Positions 25,880-36,436 of a stretch of 64,000 nucleotides of DNA are shown here, piece by piece. How positions within the stretch are numbered: the first letter of the stretch is position 1; every line of letters starts with the position of its first letter. The notes under the pieces were generated by a model, which searched no databases, was not told where the DNA came from, and saw only the letters and a program-made list of their open reading frames with translations. Origin of the DNA: Sporosarcina sp. P2 (GTDB lineage: Bacteria; Bacillota; Bacilli; Bacillales_A; Planococcaceae). The stretch covers positions 85,051 to 149,050 of the forward strand of contig NZ_PDYY01000010.1 in NCBI RefSeq assembly GCF_002743255.1, given 5' to 3'. Position numbers and translations under genes: made by a program.

Positions 25880-26596
25880 ATGGGACGTAAATGGAATAAT
25901 ATTAAAGAAAAGAAAGCGTCTAAAGATGCGAACACAAGTAGAATCTATGCAAAGTTTGGCCGTGAAATATATGTGGCAGCAAAATCAGGAGATCCAAGTC
26001 CCGAATCGAATCAAGCACTGAAATTCGTACTCGAGCGTGCAAAAACGTACAGCGTACCAAAAGCAATCATCGACCGTGCAATCGAAAAGGCAAAAGGTGG
26101 CGGTGAGGAAAACTTTGATGAACTTCGTTACGAAGGATTCGGACCGAATGGCTCAATGGTCATCGTGGACGCGTTGACAAATAACGTCAATCGGACAGTT
26201 TCCGAAGTGCGTGCGGCATTTGGTAAAAATGGGGGCAATATGGGCGTGAGTGGTTCTGTAGCTTATATGTTTGATCCCGCTGCGATTATCGGTGTGGAAG
26301 GCAAAACGGAAGAAGAAGTATTGGAGTTATTGATGGAAGCAAACGTTGATGTAAACGATATCGAGGAGGAAGACGGGCAAGTAGTTGTATACGCTGATCC
26401 TTCCCATTTCCATGAAGTACAAGAAGCATTCAGTCAAGCCGGTATTACGGACTTTACTGTAGCAGAGTTGTCCATGATAGCGCAGAATGAAATTTCATTA
26501 GATGCAGAAGCGCAGGAACAGTTTGAAAAAATGATTGATGCACTCGATGATTTAGAAGATGTACAACAAGTTCACCATAATGTTGAGTTAACATAA
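25880..26596 (+). CDS. YebC/PmpR-family protein (YeeI type)
   Basis: A 238-residue protein of the YebC family, now linked to relief of ribosome stalling on proline-rich stretches and earlier described as transcription regulators. The conserved opening [14 protein letters not shown] and the segments [13 protein letters not shown] and [13 protein letters not shown] are present. The ATG at 25880 matches family members; a GTG at 25871 is in frame and closer to AAAGGAAG. It stands alone between an extended -10 promoter and a bidirectional terminator. It is the short Bacillus YeeI-like type rather than the RuvC-linked type. Confidence 0.92.
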   Translation: MGRKWNNIKEKKASKDANTSRIYAKFGREIYVAAKSGDPSPESNQALKFVLERAKTYSVPKAIIDRAIEKAKGGGEENFDELRYEGFGPNGSMVIVDALTNNVNRTVSEVRAAFGKNGGNMGVSGSVAYMFDPAAIIGVEGKTEEEVLELLMEANVDVNDIEEEDGQVVVYADPSHFHEVQEAFSQAGITDFTVAELSMIAQNEISLDAEAQEQFEKMIDALDDLEDVQQVHHNVELT

Positions 26597-26598
26597 AA

Positions 26599-26626
26599 AA
26601 CAGCTGTTCCACAAGGAGCAGCTGTT
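26599..26626. terminator. Bidirectional terminator between yebC and the SLAP-domain gene
   Basis: Twelve-base arms with one mismatch (26599-26610, 26615-26626) and a four-base loop, with A residues on the left. Confidence 0.75.
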
Positions 26627-26636
26627 TCTTCATGTA

Positions 26637-27011
26637 TTACTTTACGGTGACCTTCCATCCATCAGTCGGTTCTTCAGTGGAATCTACACAAGTTGGTAAA
26701 AAGACGAAAGACCAGGGCGTTGCTGCGAAAGGTGGAATATCGAGGGACAGTGAAAATGTCTCCTCAGCCGCTGTTTCTCCACGTTCATTTACTACACACA
26801 CTGTAGCTTCACGGATAGATAATAATTCATCGCGATTATTTTGCAAAAATACCGTAGCGACTATTCCTCCATTACGTTTTCTCTTTATCAGTATAGGTGT
26901 AGCTGTAAATTCTTCATGTACAGTTCTTTTAGCTTCATATTGATAAATAAAAGCCTGTTTTTGTTGCTCTGATAAAGTAGCTTCCCATGTTTTTTCAAAC
27001 ACAATATGCAT
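26637..27011 (-). CDS. SLAP-domain protein
   Basis: A 124-residue protein without signal peptide or membrane segment. An N-terminal region KTWEATLSEQQKQAF, a central beta-rich part (GIVATVFLQNN) and the ending ATPWSFVFLPTCV match the SLAP domain found in Bacillales S-layer assembly accessory proteins. Start ATG follows AAAGGGGG. No S-layer or accessory Sec genes are nearby, so the role here is unknown. Domain call is moderate. Confidence 0.68.
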   Translation of the reverse strand: MHIVFEKTWEATLSEQQKQAFIYQYEAKRTVHEEFTATPILIKRKRNGGIVATVFLQNNRDELLSIREATVCVVNERGETAAEETFSLSLDIPPFAATPWSFVFLPTCVDSTEEPTDGWKVTVK

Positions 27012-27229
27012 AGGATAGACCCCCTTTCTCCTATATCGTTCCCTAGATATTGATATTTAAGTCCTATTATATCACAGAATAATAATAAATATTAATTACG
27101 ACTTAATTCTCTTGTATAAGATATAAATTTCGTAGTATTCGGAATTGCCGCTGATTATTATACATAAAATGAAGTAATTTATCGAATCATGTATACTAGA
27201 ATAGAAATATAATAAAGGGAGAGAGTCGT

Positions 27230-27697
27230 ATGATACGTGTATTATTCGTTTGTCTCGGGAATATTTGTCGCTCACCTATGGCAGAAGGTGTATTTCGTAA
27301 GATGATTCATGATGAACGATTGGAGAATCACATCGAAGTAGACTCGGCAGGAACAAGCGATTGGCATGTCGGGAAAGCTCCACATGAAGGAACGCTGTCC
27401 AAACTGGCGGAATTTCAAATTTCGGCAGATGGGATGGCTGGACGTCAGTTGAACATAAAAGATGCAGGGGAATTTGAATATATTATTGGAATGGATGAAG
27501 AAAACGTCCGAAATATTCATAACATATTTGGTGATCATGACCACCAGCGTGTGCTCCGTTTTTTGGATTTGACTAGTCATCAAAAAGACGTTCCAGATCC
27601 GTACTTCACGGGTGATTTTCAGGAAACATATGACTTGGTGCTTGAAGGTTGTCAGGCATTATTGGAACTTATAAAAAAAGAGGCATCCATTAAATGA
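27230..27697 (+). CDS. Low-molecular-weight protein-tyrosine phosphatase
   Basis: A 155-residue phosphatase with the active-site loop VCLGNICRS (C-x5-R, Cys 8, Arg 14) and the general-acid aspartate in VPDPYF near residue 124. Typical length for the family, cytoplasmic. The stop overlaps the next start by four bases (ATGA), so it is translationally coupled to a pseudouridine synthase. It may act on arginine or tyrosine phosphates; the protein targets are unknown. Confidence 0.93.
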   Translation: MIRVLFVCLGNICRSPMAEGVFRKMIHDERLENHIEVDSAGTSDWHVGKAPHEGTLSKLAEFQISADGMAGRQLNIKDAGEFEYIIGMDEENVRNIHNIFGDHDHQRVLRFLDLTSHQKDVPDPYFTGDFQETYDLVLEGCQALLELIKKEASIK

Positions 27698-28395
27698 AGA
27701 TACCTATCCTATATGAAGATAACCATCTCTTAGTCGTGGAAAAGCCGGTCAACGTACCGGTGCAAAAAGATGAGAGCGGAGACTTAGACGTATTGACTAT
27801 ATTAAAGCAAGATATTAAAAGACGTTATCAAAAACCGGGAAATGTATATCTTGGCTTAGTACATCGTCTTGATCGTCCAGTTGGCGGTGTGATGGTATTT
27901 GCTAAAACATCCAAAGCAGCATCTCGTCTATCTGATCAGCTTCGTCGTGGCGTCATTGAACGGAAATACTTAGCAGTTCTCCGCGGTGTGCCTCGAAAAA
28001 AACAATCTACTCTTCAGCACTATTTATACAAGAATCGTCTGAAAAATCAAGTGTATAGTGTGAAGCCAAATCATCCAGAAGGGAAAGTAGCTAGTTTGGA
28101 ATATCAGGTACTTGATAAAAAAATTGAACACAGCTTGGTAAGTGTACGTCTACATACAGGACGTTCACATCAAATTCGAGTACAAATGGCCACAGAAGGC
28201 CATCCACTCTATGGTGATCAGAAATACGGAAGTTCAATGAATAGGCGTGGCGAACAGATTGCGTTGTGGGCGCACAAACTAGAATTCGAACATCCGACAA
28301 CAAAGGAAATGATGCAATTTACCTCGGAAGCGCCGCGAGTTTATCCTTGGGAATTATATTCTACTCATGATCAAGTTTATAAAACGTATGGTTAG
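27694..28395 (+). CDS. RluA-family pseudouridine synthase
   Basis: A 233-residue RNA-modifying enzyme. The catalytic motif LVHRLDRPVGG (Asp near residue 60) and the later HTGRSHQIRVQMA segment define the RluA family. There is no N-terminal S4 domain, so it is the short form. Which rRNA or tRNA uridine it modifies cannot be told. It is coupled to the phosphatase gene upstream. Confidence 0.92.
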   Translation: MKIPILYEDNHLLVVEKPVNVPVQKDESGDLDVLTILKQDIKRRYQKPGNVYLGLVHRLDRPVGGVMVFAKTSKAASRLSDQLRRGVIERKYLAVLRGVPRKKQSTLQHYLYKNRLKNQVYSVKPNHPEGKVASLEYQVLDKKIEHSLVSVRLHTGRSHQIRVQMATEGHPLYGDQKYGSSMNRRGEQIALWAHKLEFEHPTTKEMMQFTSEAPRVYPWELYSTHDQVYKTYG

Positions 28396-28470
28396 TGAAG
28401 AACGGTCCTTTCTTGACTTACGAATTCGGTACAACTACACTAAATGGAAAAACGTCTGTTGGAGGAATAT

Positions 28471-29685
28471 ATGAGTAAGCATTCTTTTATCCCGATTATT
28501 GTCGGAACTAACATTAACGCCTATAATATGGCGATTTCATTTCATGAAGAATATGGCATTAAACCTGTAATTGTAGGTAGAGAATCATTGCCTTTCACAA
28601 GCTATAGTACGATTACAGATATCCAAGAATTACATCCAGGTTTGCATGATCCTAAAGTATTCGTCCAGTTTTTACGTGAAATTGCTAAAAAGTATCGCAC
28701 GGCTGATCAGAAATTAGTACTTGTCGGAACAGACGATTTATATGTCCGTTTAATTATAGAGCAGCGAGAAGCTTTGCAAGAAGATTTCTTGTTCAATTAT
28801 ATCGATGAAGAAATTATGAATGCCGTCTATATTAAGAAAAATTTCTATGAATTATGCGCGGAGCATGGAATAGATACACCCTCTACATACTTCCATTCAT
28901 GTGTATCTGATGAACCATTTACAGAGGAAGTCCTGTTCCCGGTCATCATCAAGCCTAGCGATGGTGTTCAATACTATCGCCATCCGTTTGAAGGGTTGCA
29001 GAAGATCTATAAAGTCGATACATATGAGGAAATCAATCGTATTATCCAAATGGTAAAAGCCAGTGGATACACAGAAGATCTGATTATCCAAGATTTCATT
29101 CCAGGCGATGATACGTATATGTGGGATGCTGTATATTACGCTGATCAGCATGGTAAAGCGCAGTTAATCACATTGGCCCAGGTGGTATTACAAGAACGTG
29201 CGATGACGGCGATCGGAAACTATACAGCATTGATTACGCGGTATGATGAAGAAATTATGACGAAATTAGCTAACTTCCTTGAAGCGATTGGCTATGTCGG
29301 TTATGGGAACTTCGATTTGAAATACGATGAACGCGATGGCAAATTTAAAGCGTTTGAAGTGAATATCCGTCAAGGGCGTTCAAGTTATTATATTACGCAA
29401 TGCGGTGAAAATATGGCGAAGTATTTAGTCGATGACTTAGTATACGGGAAAGAAAAACCCCTCACATATCTAGATGATCATTTCCTATTCACTGTCGTAC
29501 CGAAAGCAGTATTAAAAAAGTTTGTCGATAATCCGCCTATGGAAAAAGAGATTCGGTCACTTATCAAAGCAGGAAAGTATGGTAATCCTTTATTCTATAG
29601 TAAAGATAAACATATGAAGCGTAAATTGTATTTACTGATGCGCCAAATCAACTATTACAAGAAATATAAAAATGCTGTTGAATAA
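28471..29685 (+). CDS. ATP-grasp carboxylate-amine ligase
   Basis: A 404-residue ligase that joins a carboxylate to an amine through an acyl phosphate. The ATP-grasp core shows VIIKPSDGVQYYRH near residue 160, IIQDFIPGDDTYMWD near 203 and FKAFEVNIRQGRSSY near 295. ATG at 28471 follows GGAGG exactly; nine further in-frame codons upstream lack a site. It resembles the family that includes D-aspartate ligases of peptidoglycan cross-bridge synthesis. A FemX-like gene lies 2 kb downstream, which fits that role, but the substrate is inferred. Confidence 0.85.
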   Translation: MSKHSFIPIIVGTNINAYNMAISFHEEYGIKPVIVGRESLPFTSYSTITDIQELHPGLHDPKVFVQFLREIAKKYRTADQKLVLVGTDDLYVRLIIEQREALQEDFLFNYIDEEIMNAVYIKKNFYELCAEHGIDTPSTYFHSCVSDEPFTEEVLFPVIIKPSDGVQYYRHPFEGLQKIYKVDTYEEINRIIQMVKASGYTEDLIIQDFIPGDDTYMWDAVYYADQHGKAQLITLAQVVLQERAMTAIGNYTALITRYDEEIMTKLANFLEAIGYVGYGNFDLKYDERDGKFKAFEVNIRQGRSSYYITQCGENMAKYLVDDLVYGKEKPLTYLDDHFLFTVVPKAVLKKFVDNPPMEKEIRSLIKAGKYGNPLFYSKDKHMKRKLYLLMRQINYYKKYKNAVE

Positions 29686-29687
29686 TA

Positions 29688-29717
29688 AAACATCCCTGCC
29701 TACGCGCAGGGATGTTT
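29688..29717. terminator. Bidirectional terminator after the ATP-grasp gene
   Basis: Perfect 12-bp stem (29688-29699 with 29706-29717), six-base loop, A residues left and T residues right; shared with the leftward chemoreceptor gene. Confidence 0.85.
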
Positions 29718-29733
29718 TACTTCACTTAACTAA

Positions 29734-31467
29734 TTAGCTAAATCGATCAACAAGGTCGTGCATATTCTCCGCTTCTGTATGAAGATCAAGGGAAGCGTGC
29801 ATAATCGTGCTGATTGCAGCTTTTTGTTCATCGATGGATGCATTGACTTGTTCGGTAGCAGCAGCTGATTCAGTTGCGACAGCTGCAATTTGATCAATTG
29901 CTTGAACAACGTGTTGTCGATTTTCATCCATACTATTCATATCATTTTCCATAGTCTTCAACAGCGATGTGATGTTGAGAATGGAATCGGATAGTTGTTC
30001 GAAAGCATTTTTAGTTTCCAGAATCGTACCTTCTTGATGACTTGTCAAATCTAATGTGTGTTTCATTTGGTTCTCGGCAGTCGTCGTATCTTTCCGAATA
30101 TGCACGAGCAGGTCGCGAACTCTCGCAGTTGCCTCGTTTGTGTCTTCAGATAAATGACGTACTTCATTGGCTACTACAGCGAATCCTTTTCCATGTTCTC
30201 CTGCGCGAGCGGCTTCAATACTAGCGTTTAATGCTAGTAAGTTCGTTTGCTCTGAGATCGAGGAAATCGTTTGGACAATTGCTTGTATTTCATTCATTCT
30301 AGATACAAGTTGTGAGAAGTTACCTTGTAAGTCGTTAATGACGATGTTGAAATTCTGAGAGTTTTCTTCCAAAGTCTCTGCCTTTTGCATACCTGAACTT
30401 TGTAGAGTGTTCATGCTATGCATTTCTTTCACAACGTTTTCATATTGCTCTGATGCATTGGAAATCAATGTGGATAATTGACTAACTTTTGTAATCGCGA
30501 TATCTGCTTCTTCGGATTGCACAACTGATCCTGAAGATACTTCAGAAATAGCGCTATGAATTTCGTCAGCCGATGCAGTCGCTTCTTCCGTGATTGCGCT
30601 AAGTGTTTCGGAAGAGGTTCTCATACGGTCTGAAGAAAGTCTTGTATGACCGACCATCTCATTCAGATTATTTTTCATTGTATTAACATTTTCAGCTAAA
30701 TGACCGAGCTCATCACGCGAACGGATCGGAATGTCTTCTCCGGATAATTTACCTTGCGCAATTTCAGCCGTAATGTGGCGGATATTCTTAATATAGGATG
30801 TTAGACGTCCTGAGAAAATTGAGAATAAAGTAACACCCACCACGACAGAAATAATAACTGATAGTAAGGTATACCATAAAACATTTTTCGCTCCAGCATT
30901 AAAGTCTACTAGGTAGGTTCCTGCCACTATAATCCATCCCCAATTTGGATCTTGTAGGCTGTACGTGATTTTTGGCGCTTCAACATTCAGGTTACTTGGC
31001 AACGGCCAGTCATACTGTACATAACCACCTCCGCTTTTAGCTTCTGAGATTACCTCTCGAATAAAGTAACGACCATCTTTTGTTTTGGCTTCATAGAGAC
31101 TTTCTCCTTCTTTCTGTGGATGTACGAGCAAAGTGCCTTCCTCATCCACTACGTAAAAGTAGAAGTTCTCCCCGTATTTCGCTGGGTTTTCTAAAGATCG
31201 AGTACCGTCAGTGGCCATAGGTCCCATGATTTTGTCTTTAGCTCGTTTTTGGGCGTCCTCTAAACTTATTGTACCGTTCTCTACTTGAACATTGAGCTCG
31301 TCGATCAAGTCTAGGATCGCATACGTCCCGTTTTGTAATCCCATTTCTCCAACAGATTCAAGTTCTTGCTTTGCTACGAAGTAATTGACAATACCAACAG
31401 CTAATAATGGAATTAAAATAACTAGTGCTGCAAGCGCTATCAACTTGTTACGTACTGAACCTTTCAA
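29734..31467 (-). CDS. Methyl-accepting chemotaxis protein with Cache sensor
   Basis: A 577-residue chemoreceptor: N-terminal membrane segment (about 9-30), an extracellular single-Cache (sCache_2) domain with [17 protein letters not shown] and a [11 protein letters not shown] end, second membrane segment near 190-210, HAMP domain, then a long coiled-coil signalling domain whose hairpin tip [18 protein letters not shown] is intact. Cache domains of this type usually sense small organic acids or amino acids. Start is TTG with GGGGG nine bases upstream. The presence of motAB in the window is consistent with motility. Confidence 0.94.
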   Translation of the reverse strand: MKGSVRNKLIALAALVILIPLLAVGIVNYFVAKQELESVGEMGLQNGTYAILDLIDELNVQVENGTISLEDAQKRAKDKIMGPMATDGTRSLENPAKYGENFYFYVVDEEGTLLVHPQKEGESLYEAKTKDGRYFIREVISEAKSGGGYVQYDWPLPSNLNVEAPKITYSLQDPNWGWIIVAGTYLVDFNAGAKNVLWYTLLSVIISVVVGVTLFSIFSGRLTSYIKNIRHITAEIAQGKLSGEDIPIRSRDELGHLAENVNTMKNNLNEMVGHTRLSSDRMRTSSETLSAITEEATASADEIHSAISEVSSGSVVQSEEADIAITKVSQLSTLISNASEQYENVVKEMHSMNTLQSSGMQKAETLEENSQNFNIVINDLQGNFSQLVSRMNEIQAIVQTISSISEQTNLLALNASIEAARAGEHGKGFAVVANEVRHLSEDTNEATARVRDLLVHIRKDTTTAENQMKHTLDLTSHQEGTILETKNAFEQLSDSILNITSLLKTMENDMNSMDENRQHVVQAIDQIAAVATESAAATEQVNASIDEQKAAISTIMHASLDLHTEAENMHDLVDRFS

Positions 31468-31631
31468 TATGTAATGCCCCCTTTTGCATGTTTGCTATAT
31501 GAAACCTTTCTCCCCTTTTTATAGTATAGGCTATTCTAATTAATAACGGAATAGCTTGTCTCAATTAATAGTAATTTATTACTTAATTTCCAAACTCCGT
31601 TGGTAAATGACAGGTAACTACTCTTCGATTC

Positions 31632-31660
31632 TTGACTTGAAAAATACAGTAGGCTACACT
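31632..31660 (+). promoter_or_regulatory. SigA-type promoter of the FemX-like gene
   Basis: -35 TTGACT (31632-31637), 17 bases, -10 TACACT (31655-31660). The rest of 31468-31753 holds nothing else I can support. Confidence 0.65.
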
Positions 31661-31753
31661 TAATAGAGCTGTGGCTGTGCGGTTCTTTAAGATTTTCAAA
31701 CGATTAAAACGGAAATTGTACGGAGTCATAGTAATGTAAGGAGTGTTCGAGCA

Positions 31754-32797
31754 GTGCCGATTTTAGATAAAAGCAATGCGGAAGATGTAAAAAGGTATGA
31801 AACGTTTATGAGAAATTCTCCATTTCGTTCAATTACACAAGATCCCAATTGGGCAAATGTGAAAGACGACTGGGGTAATGAGCAAGTATATGTAGAACGG
31901 GACGGAGAAATTGTAGCCGCTATGTCCTTATTGATACGGAAAGTGCCAGGCGGATTTTCCTTACTATATGCACCACGTGGACCTATTTGCGATTTACATA
32001 ATCAGAAGTTGGTTGCAGAATTGATTCAAGAGGCAGAGGTGCTTGTAAAAAAACATAAAGCCTTTGCATTAAAAATGGACCCAGAACAACTTTATACAGA
32101 TGAATTGGACAAGCTATACCGTGATGCGGGTTACATAGTACGCAACGAAGGCGCGGGTAAAGAAGATTTAATACAGCCCCGTTATAATATGATTGTTAAA
32201 TTGACTGACGAAGATGAAGATTCTTTAATGCTTAAGTTCCGTAGCAGAACGAGAAGTAAAATCCGAAGCTCTGCACGTAAAGGTGTGGAGATTTCCTATT
32301 CACGCAGTGATGAATATTTAAAGAAGTTCTTTGAAATTCATGAAGAAATGTCTGTTCGTAATCAGATCTCCATTCGATCATATGATTATTTCGTCAAAAT
32401 GCGAGAAGCATTCGATGATTTACGCATTTATATAGCAAAGCACGAAGACGACTATTTAGCTGGTGCTATAACTATTAATTATAATGGGAAGTTGTATTAC
32501 TTATATGCGGGCAGTTCCAACACGAAGCGCAATCTAAATCCAAGTTATCTTATGAACTATGAAATGATGAAGTGGGGATTGGAAATCGGAGCGGAACAGT
32601 ATGATCTTGGTGGGGTATTTGTACTCGACAGTGAGCAGGATGGCTTATATAATTTTAAAAACAGTTTTTGTCAGGTGGACGGAGTGACAGAATTTATCGG
32701 TGAAATCGATAAAGTATACAAACCGTTCATTTATAACCTATTTGTAAAAGTAGTGCCTAAAATTCAGAAGTTGAAAAAGAAGCTTCAAAAAAAATAA
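31754..32797 (+). CDS. FemX-like lipid II aminoacyltransferase (peptidoglycan bridge)
   Basis: A 347-residue protein of the FemABX family, which uses aminoacyl-tRNA to add amino acids to the lysine of lipid II on the cytoplasmic side. The N-terminal GNAT half has ITQDPNWANVKDDWG near 28 and YAPRGPICD near 75; the second half has the LYYLYAGSSNTKRN pattern and YDLGGVF near 280. A basic C-terminus (KIQKLKKKLQKK) may contact membrane or tRNA. GTG start after AAGGAG. Near the ATP-grasp ligase; together they could lay down a two-part bridge. Confidence 0.9.
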   Translation: MPILDKSNAEDVKRYETFMRNSPFRSITQDPNWANVKDDWGNEQVYVERDGEIVAAMSLLIRKVPGGFSLLYAPRGPICDLHNQKLVAELIQEAEVLVKKHKAFALKMDPEQLYTDELDKLYRDAGYIVRNEGAGKEDLIQPRYNMIVKLTDEDEDSLMLKFRSRTRSKIRSSARKGVEISYSRSDEYLKKFFEIHEEMSVRNQISIRSYDYFVKMREAFDDLRIYIAKHEDDYLAGAITINYNGKLYYLYAGSSNTKRNLNPSYLMNYEMMKWGLEIGAEQYDLGGVFVLDSEQDGLYNFKNSFCQVDGVTEFIGEIDKVYKPFIYNLFVKVVPKIQKLKKKLQKK

Positions 32798-32835
32798 CCG
32801 GTTGAAATCCTCAACTATAGAAAAGAGTGAACCGA

Positions 32836-34017
32836 ATGAATTTTTTAGATGAGCTGAATGAATCTTTACGCACAAAATGGAAATTTAAACAACCTATGCC
32901 GATTCAGTCTCAAATGATACCCGAGATGTTGTCTGGTAAAGATATAGTAGCGGAATCACCAACAGGGACAGGTAAAACACTTGCCTATACATTACCTGTG
33001 ATTCAAATGGTTGATGGGAATCTACCGAAGACACAAGCGTTAATCATCACACCATCACAAGAGCTGTCCATGCAGATCGTCAATGTGATACGCGAGTTGG
33101 TGGAAGGTACTCCAGTTACCGTAACACAGCTGATTGGTGGTGCAAACATGCAACGTCAAGTCGAAAGGCTGAAGAAAAAACCGACAATTGTAGTCGGTAC
33201 ACCAGGCAGATTAAATGAACTAGTAAGAGAAAGAAAGCTGAAAATGTATGATATAAAATACTTGGTTATTGATGAAGGAGATCAACTTTTGTCGCGCGAA
33301 TATCGAGTACTGGTGAAAAGCTTGATTGAAGCAGCGAATCCTGAACGTCAGTTGGCCGTTGTGTCCGCTACAATTACAGATGAAATCGAACTGGTTGCTA
33401 AGCAAATGATGAAGGATCCAATTCGTTTACAAGTCAATGCGGATGAGATTCCAAATAGTGGTCAAGTAATTCATTCCTATGTAAAAGTGGATGAACGCAA
33501 AAAGACCGATGTACTTCGAGGAATCTCTGCAATATCAGGCGTGCGCGCATTAACATTCATGAATAATGTAGATCAATTGCGCATGAAAGAGCTAAAACTA
33601 CTTTACAATGATGCACCAATTGCAGTCCTTTACTCTGATATGAAGAAACTAGATCGCCAGAAAACGTTAGAAGACTTCAGAAAAGGTACTATTCGCATAC
33701 TGATTGCAACAGACTTAGCAGCGCGAGGATTGGACATCGAAGGGTTGACACACGTCATCCATGTCGACGTACCGCACACGGCCGAGCAATACGTGCACAG
33801 ATCAGGAAGAACGGGCCGTGCAGGAGCAGACGGAGAAGTCCTAACACTCCTATCTTACTCGGAAGAACGCGACTACCGTAAAGTTTCCAAAGGCATCAAA
33901 ACCGTTCAAAAAGTTTGGTACAACGGACAACTGATCGAAGGAAACTCCAAGACAGTGGAAGAAATGAAAAAAGCGGCACCAAAGAAATCAAAGCCGAAAG
34001 TTAAGAAAAAGAAATAA
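32836..34017 (+). CDS. DEAD-box-family RNA helicase (YfmL-like)
   Basis: A 393-residue helicase: Q-motif region QPMPIQSQ, Walker A SPTGTGKT near residue 42, motif Ib TPGRL, motif II reading DEGD instead of DEAD near 142, motif III SAT, then a helicase C domain with RGLDIEG and HRSGRTGRAG, and a lysine-rich tail. Similar compact proteins in Bacillus (YfmL/CshD type) act in ribosome assembly or mRNA turnover. ATG at 32836 has GAGTGA five bases upstream; a GTG nine bases earlier is in frame. Not coupled to its neighbours. Confidence 0.9.
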   Translation: MNFLDELNESLRTKWKFKQPMPIQSQMIPEMLSGKDIVAESPTGTGKTLAYTLPVIQMVDGNLPKTQALIITPSQELSMQIVNVIRELVEGTPVTVTQLIGGANMQRQVERLKKKPTIVVGTPGRLNELVRERKLKMYDIKYLVIDEGDQLLSREYRVLVKSLIEAANPERQLAVVSATITDEIELVAKQMMKDPIRLQVNADEIPNSGQVIHSYVKVDERKKTDVLRGISAISGVRALTFMNNVDQLRMKELKLLYNDAPIAVLYSDMKKLDRQKTLEDFRKGTIRILIATDLAARGLDIEGLTHVIHVDVPHTAEQYVHRSGRTGRAGADGEVLTLLSYSEERDYRKVSKGIKTVQKVWYNGQLIEGNSKTVEEMKKAAPKKSKPKVKKKK

Positions 34018-34046
34018 TAAAACGAAACATCCAAACGATGATATGC

Positions 34047-34093
34047 AAAGACTGAAGACTGCCGGGGTATGAGGAGGCTTTTCTTCAGTCTTT
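34047..34093 (+). terminator. Terminator after the helicase gene
   Basis: Perfect 12-bp arms (34047-34058 and 34082-34093) with a 23-base loop, then a T-rich tail. Confidence 0.75.
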
Positions 34094-34136
34094 TCTTTTT
34101 ACTACTATATCTATTAACCAAAACTTTGTAACATAA

Positions 34137-34174
34137 AAATGAGTGTGCACGGAACCGTCCGCACACACTCATTT
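34137..34174 (-). terminator. Terminator of map
   Basis: Eleven-base arms 34137-34147 and 34164-34174, inner G+C-rich loop with further pairing; on the minus strand T residues follow. Confidence 0.75.
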
Positions 34175-34180
34175 CCACTA

Positions 34181-34957
<777 letters not shown>

Positions 34958-35024
34958 TTATTCAATTCTACTATATCATACTTTATTATTGTTTTTTTAA
35001 TGATTAGCTTGTTCATTCCATTCC

Positions 35025-35366
35025 TTACTTCAGGACTTTTACACCTTGATAGACATTCCAAATCAAGACGATTACAAACAATAAACTATATAAAGTGATG
35101 AATAACACAGGAATGAATCCCCAGAACATCATATTGCTGTTTGCATTTGTCAAGCTATCGGAATTAAAGGAAAAAATCGAAAAGGACATAATAATGAAGC
35201 CAGCAATTAGTAATACCATAGGGATGATATGTGAAACGAGTGCCTTTTTTGCATGACGGCGAACTTCGAATTCATCCGCAACGAAATAAATGATGATTGG
35301 CAGTAGAAGGGGGGCGAAAAAGACACTAAAATAACTAAGTGACGACAATAACTTTGAATTTGACAT
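35025..35366 (-). CDS. DUF4870 membrane protein
   Basis: A 113-residue protein with three membrane segments: one after SYFSVFFAPLLLPIII near the N-terminus, an amphipathic stretch EFEVRRHAKKALVSH, and two C-terminal segments. This is the DUF4870/TipN-like small membrane protein layout. ATG at 35366 follows GTGGAGG; the frame extends 12 codons upstream without a site. Function unknown. Confidence 0.8.
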   Translation of the reverse strand: MSNSKLLSSLSYFSVFFAPLLLPIIIYFVADEFEVRRHAKKALVSHIIPMVLLIAGFIIMSFSIFSFNSDSLTNANSNMMFWGFIPVLFITLYSLLFVIVLIWNVYQGVKVLK

Positions 35367-35441
35367 AGCGTAACCTCCACTCTTTAGCATGATAGTCCAC
35401 ACTCTAACCTATACCCTAGTTTACGGTATAATCACGAAAAA

Positions 35442-35469
35442 AACACGGCTGCCTAATTGGCACCGTGTT
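35442..35469 (-). terminator. Terminator of the TspO-like gene
   Basis: AACACGG/CCGTGTT arms with inner GCC/GGC pairing, and seven T residues following on the minus strand. The hairpin begins at the stop codon of the gene. Confidence 0.75.
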
Positions 35470-36205
35470 ATAATTGTTTGGGCTTTGAAAAACGCTGACC
35501 CATAAATAGTATAAAACCAATTACCGCGGAAAGAAATAAAGCGGCTGTTGAAACAAATAGTTCATCGGTTCCATTTTTTATTGCAATACCGATGAAAGAC
35601 CAAATGATAATTAAATTAAACATAGAGTCATGGTAGTGATACATAAAATGTAGGGCAATCGCTGTAGTGAGAGTCAAGAACAATACTGTCCATAGTGGAT
35701 CACTCAAACCCCATCCTGTCCAATCGTGGAATTTGAAAGCATAGTTAGAATTCGCGATAACAGCGATGAAGATCCATGCCATGTAAGCCGAGATCGGAAG
35801 TCGTTCGCGATTCGTTCCCTCTATTTTTGCATAACTGAAATACAACACGAGTAAACAAATTAATAAAGCAATTACGCTGACGATGGCCCAATAATAATAA
35901 CTATAATGCCATAATAATAGCCATGCGATATTTAAAAAACAGCTGACCGAGAACGAGATTGCACGTAAATTGGCGACAGATGATGAAAGTCTAGCTACTG
36001 TTTTGGAAAACATGTATAGCCAACAGACAAGTAACAAATCTAGCACTATCCAAATTGAAAAAACGTACTCTGCAGGCATGAATAGAACCGGTACCCGATT
36101 AGCAATTTCCCAAGTAGTCAGTCCGTTAAGTGGGATTAAATTTGCAGCGATATGAGTTCCAATCATGATGAGTAGCGAGAGTACCATCAAAATAATTCTT
36201 AGCAT
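35468..36205 (-). CDS. TspO/MBR-related tryptophan-rich membrane protein
   Basis: A 245-residue protein with about eight membrane segments. The segment PAEYVFSIWIVLDLLL near residue 43 matches the P-x3-FxIW signature of TspO/MBR-related proteins, and many tryptophans lie at membrane borders. It is longer than classical five-helix TspO (about 160 residues), matching the extended branch found in Bacillales. Ligands of TspO proteins include porphyrins, but no role can be assigned here. It lies upstream of the DUF4870 gene with its own terminator. Confidence 0.75.
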   Translation of the reverse strand: MLRIILMVLSLLIMIGTHIAANLIPLNGLTTWEIANRVPVLFMPAEYVFSIWIVLDLLLVCWLYMFSKTVARLSSSVANLRAISFSVSCFLNIAWLLLWHYSYYYWAIVSVIALLICLLVLYFSYAKIEGTNRERLPISAYMAWIFIAVIANSNYAFKFHDWTGWGLSDPLWTVLFLTLTTAIALHFMYHYHDSMFNLIIIWSFIGIAIKNGTDELFVSTAALFLSAVIGFILFMGQRFSKPKQL

Positions 36206-36436
36206 GATAAAATCCTCCTGAACAATAGTATACAGAGATTACGGATCGATGGAGTCGGAAAGTATGAATATTCCTTTACAAATGAGAAAATGTGGCATTC
36301 TATTGTCTTGTACATGTAAAAAATCTATAATAAGAACTAATGAATTCAGATAACTAGAACTGATTCTTCATTTCATTCGCACCGATTGGATAAAGTAGAA
36401 GATAAGAACAGAATGCTTCGAAAAGGATGAGGACAA

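Noticed and set aside
26632..26943. 103-codon rightward frame antisense to the SLAP-domain gene
   Set aside because: It is the complement of a gene with a good SD and family match; no SD of its own.
31468..31560. Sigma-D promoter for the chemoreceptor gene
   Set aside because: A GCCTATAC resembles the -10, but no TAAA is found at 14-16 bases upstream.
36265..36360. Short frame starting MNIPLQMRKC upstream of the acetyltransferase
   Set aside because: An SD-like GGAG is present but the peptide is short, unlike known families, and lacks a promoter or terminator.
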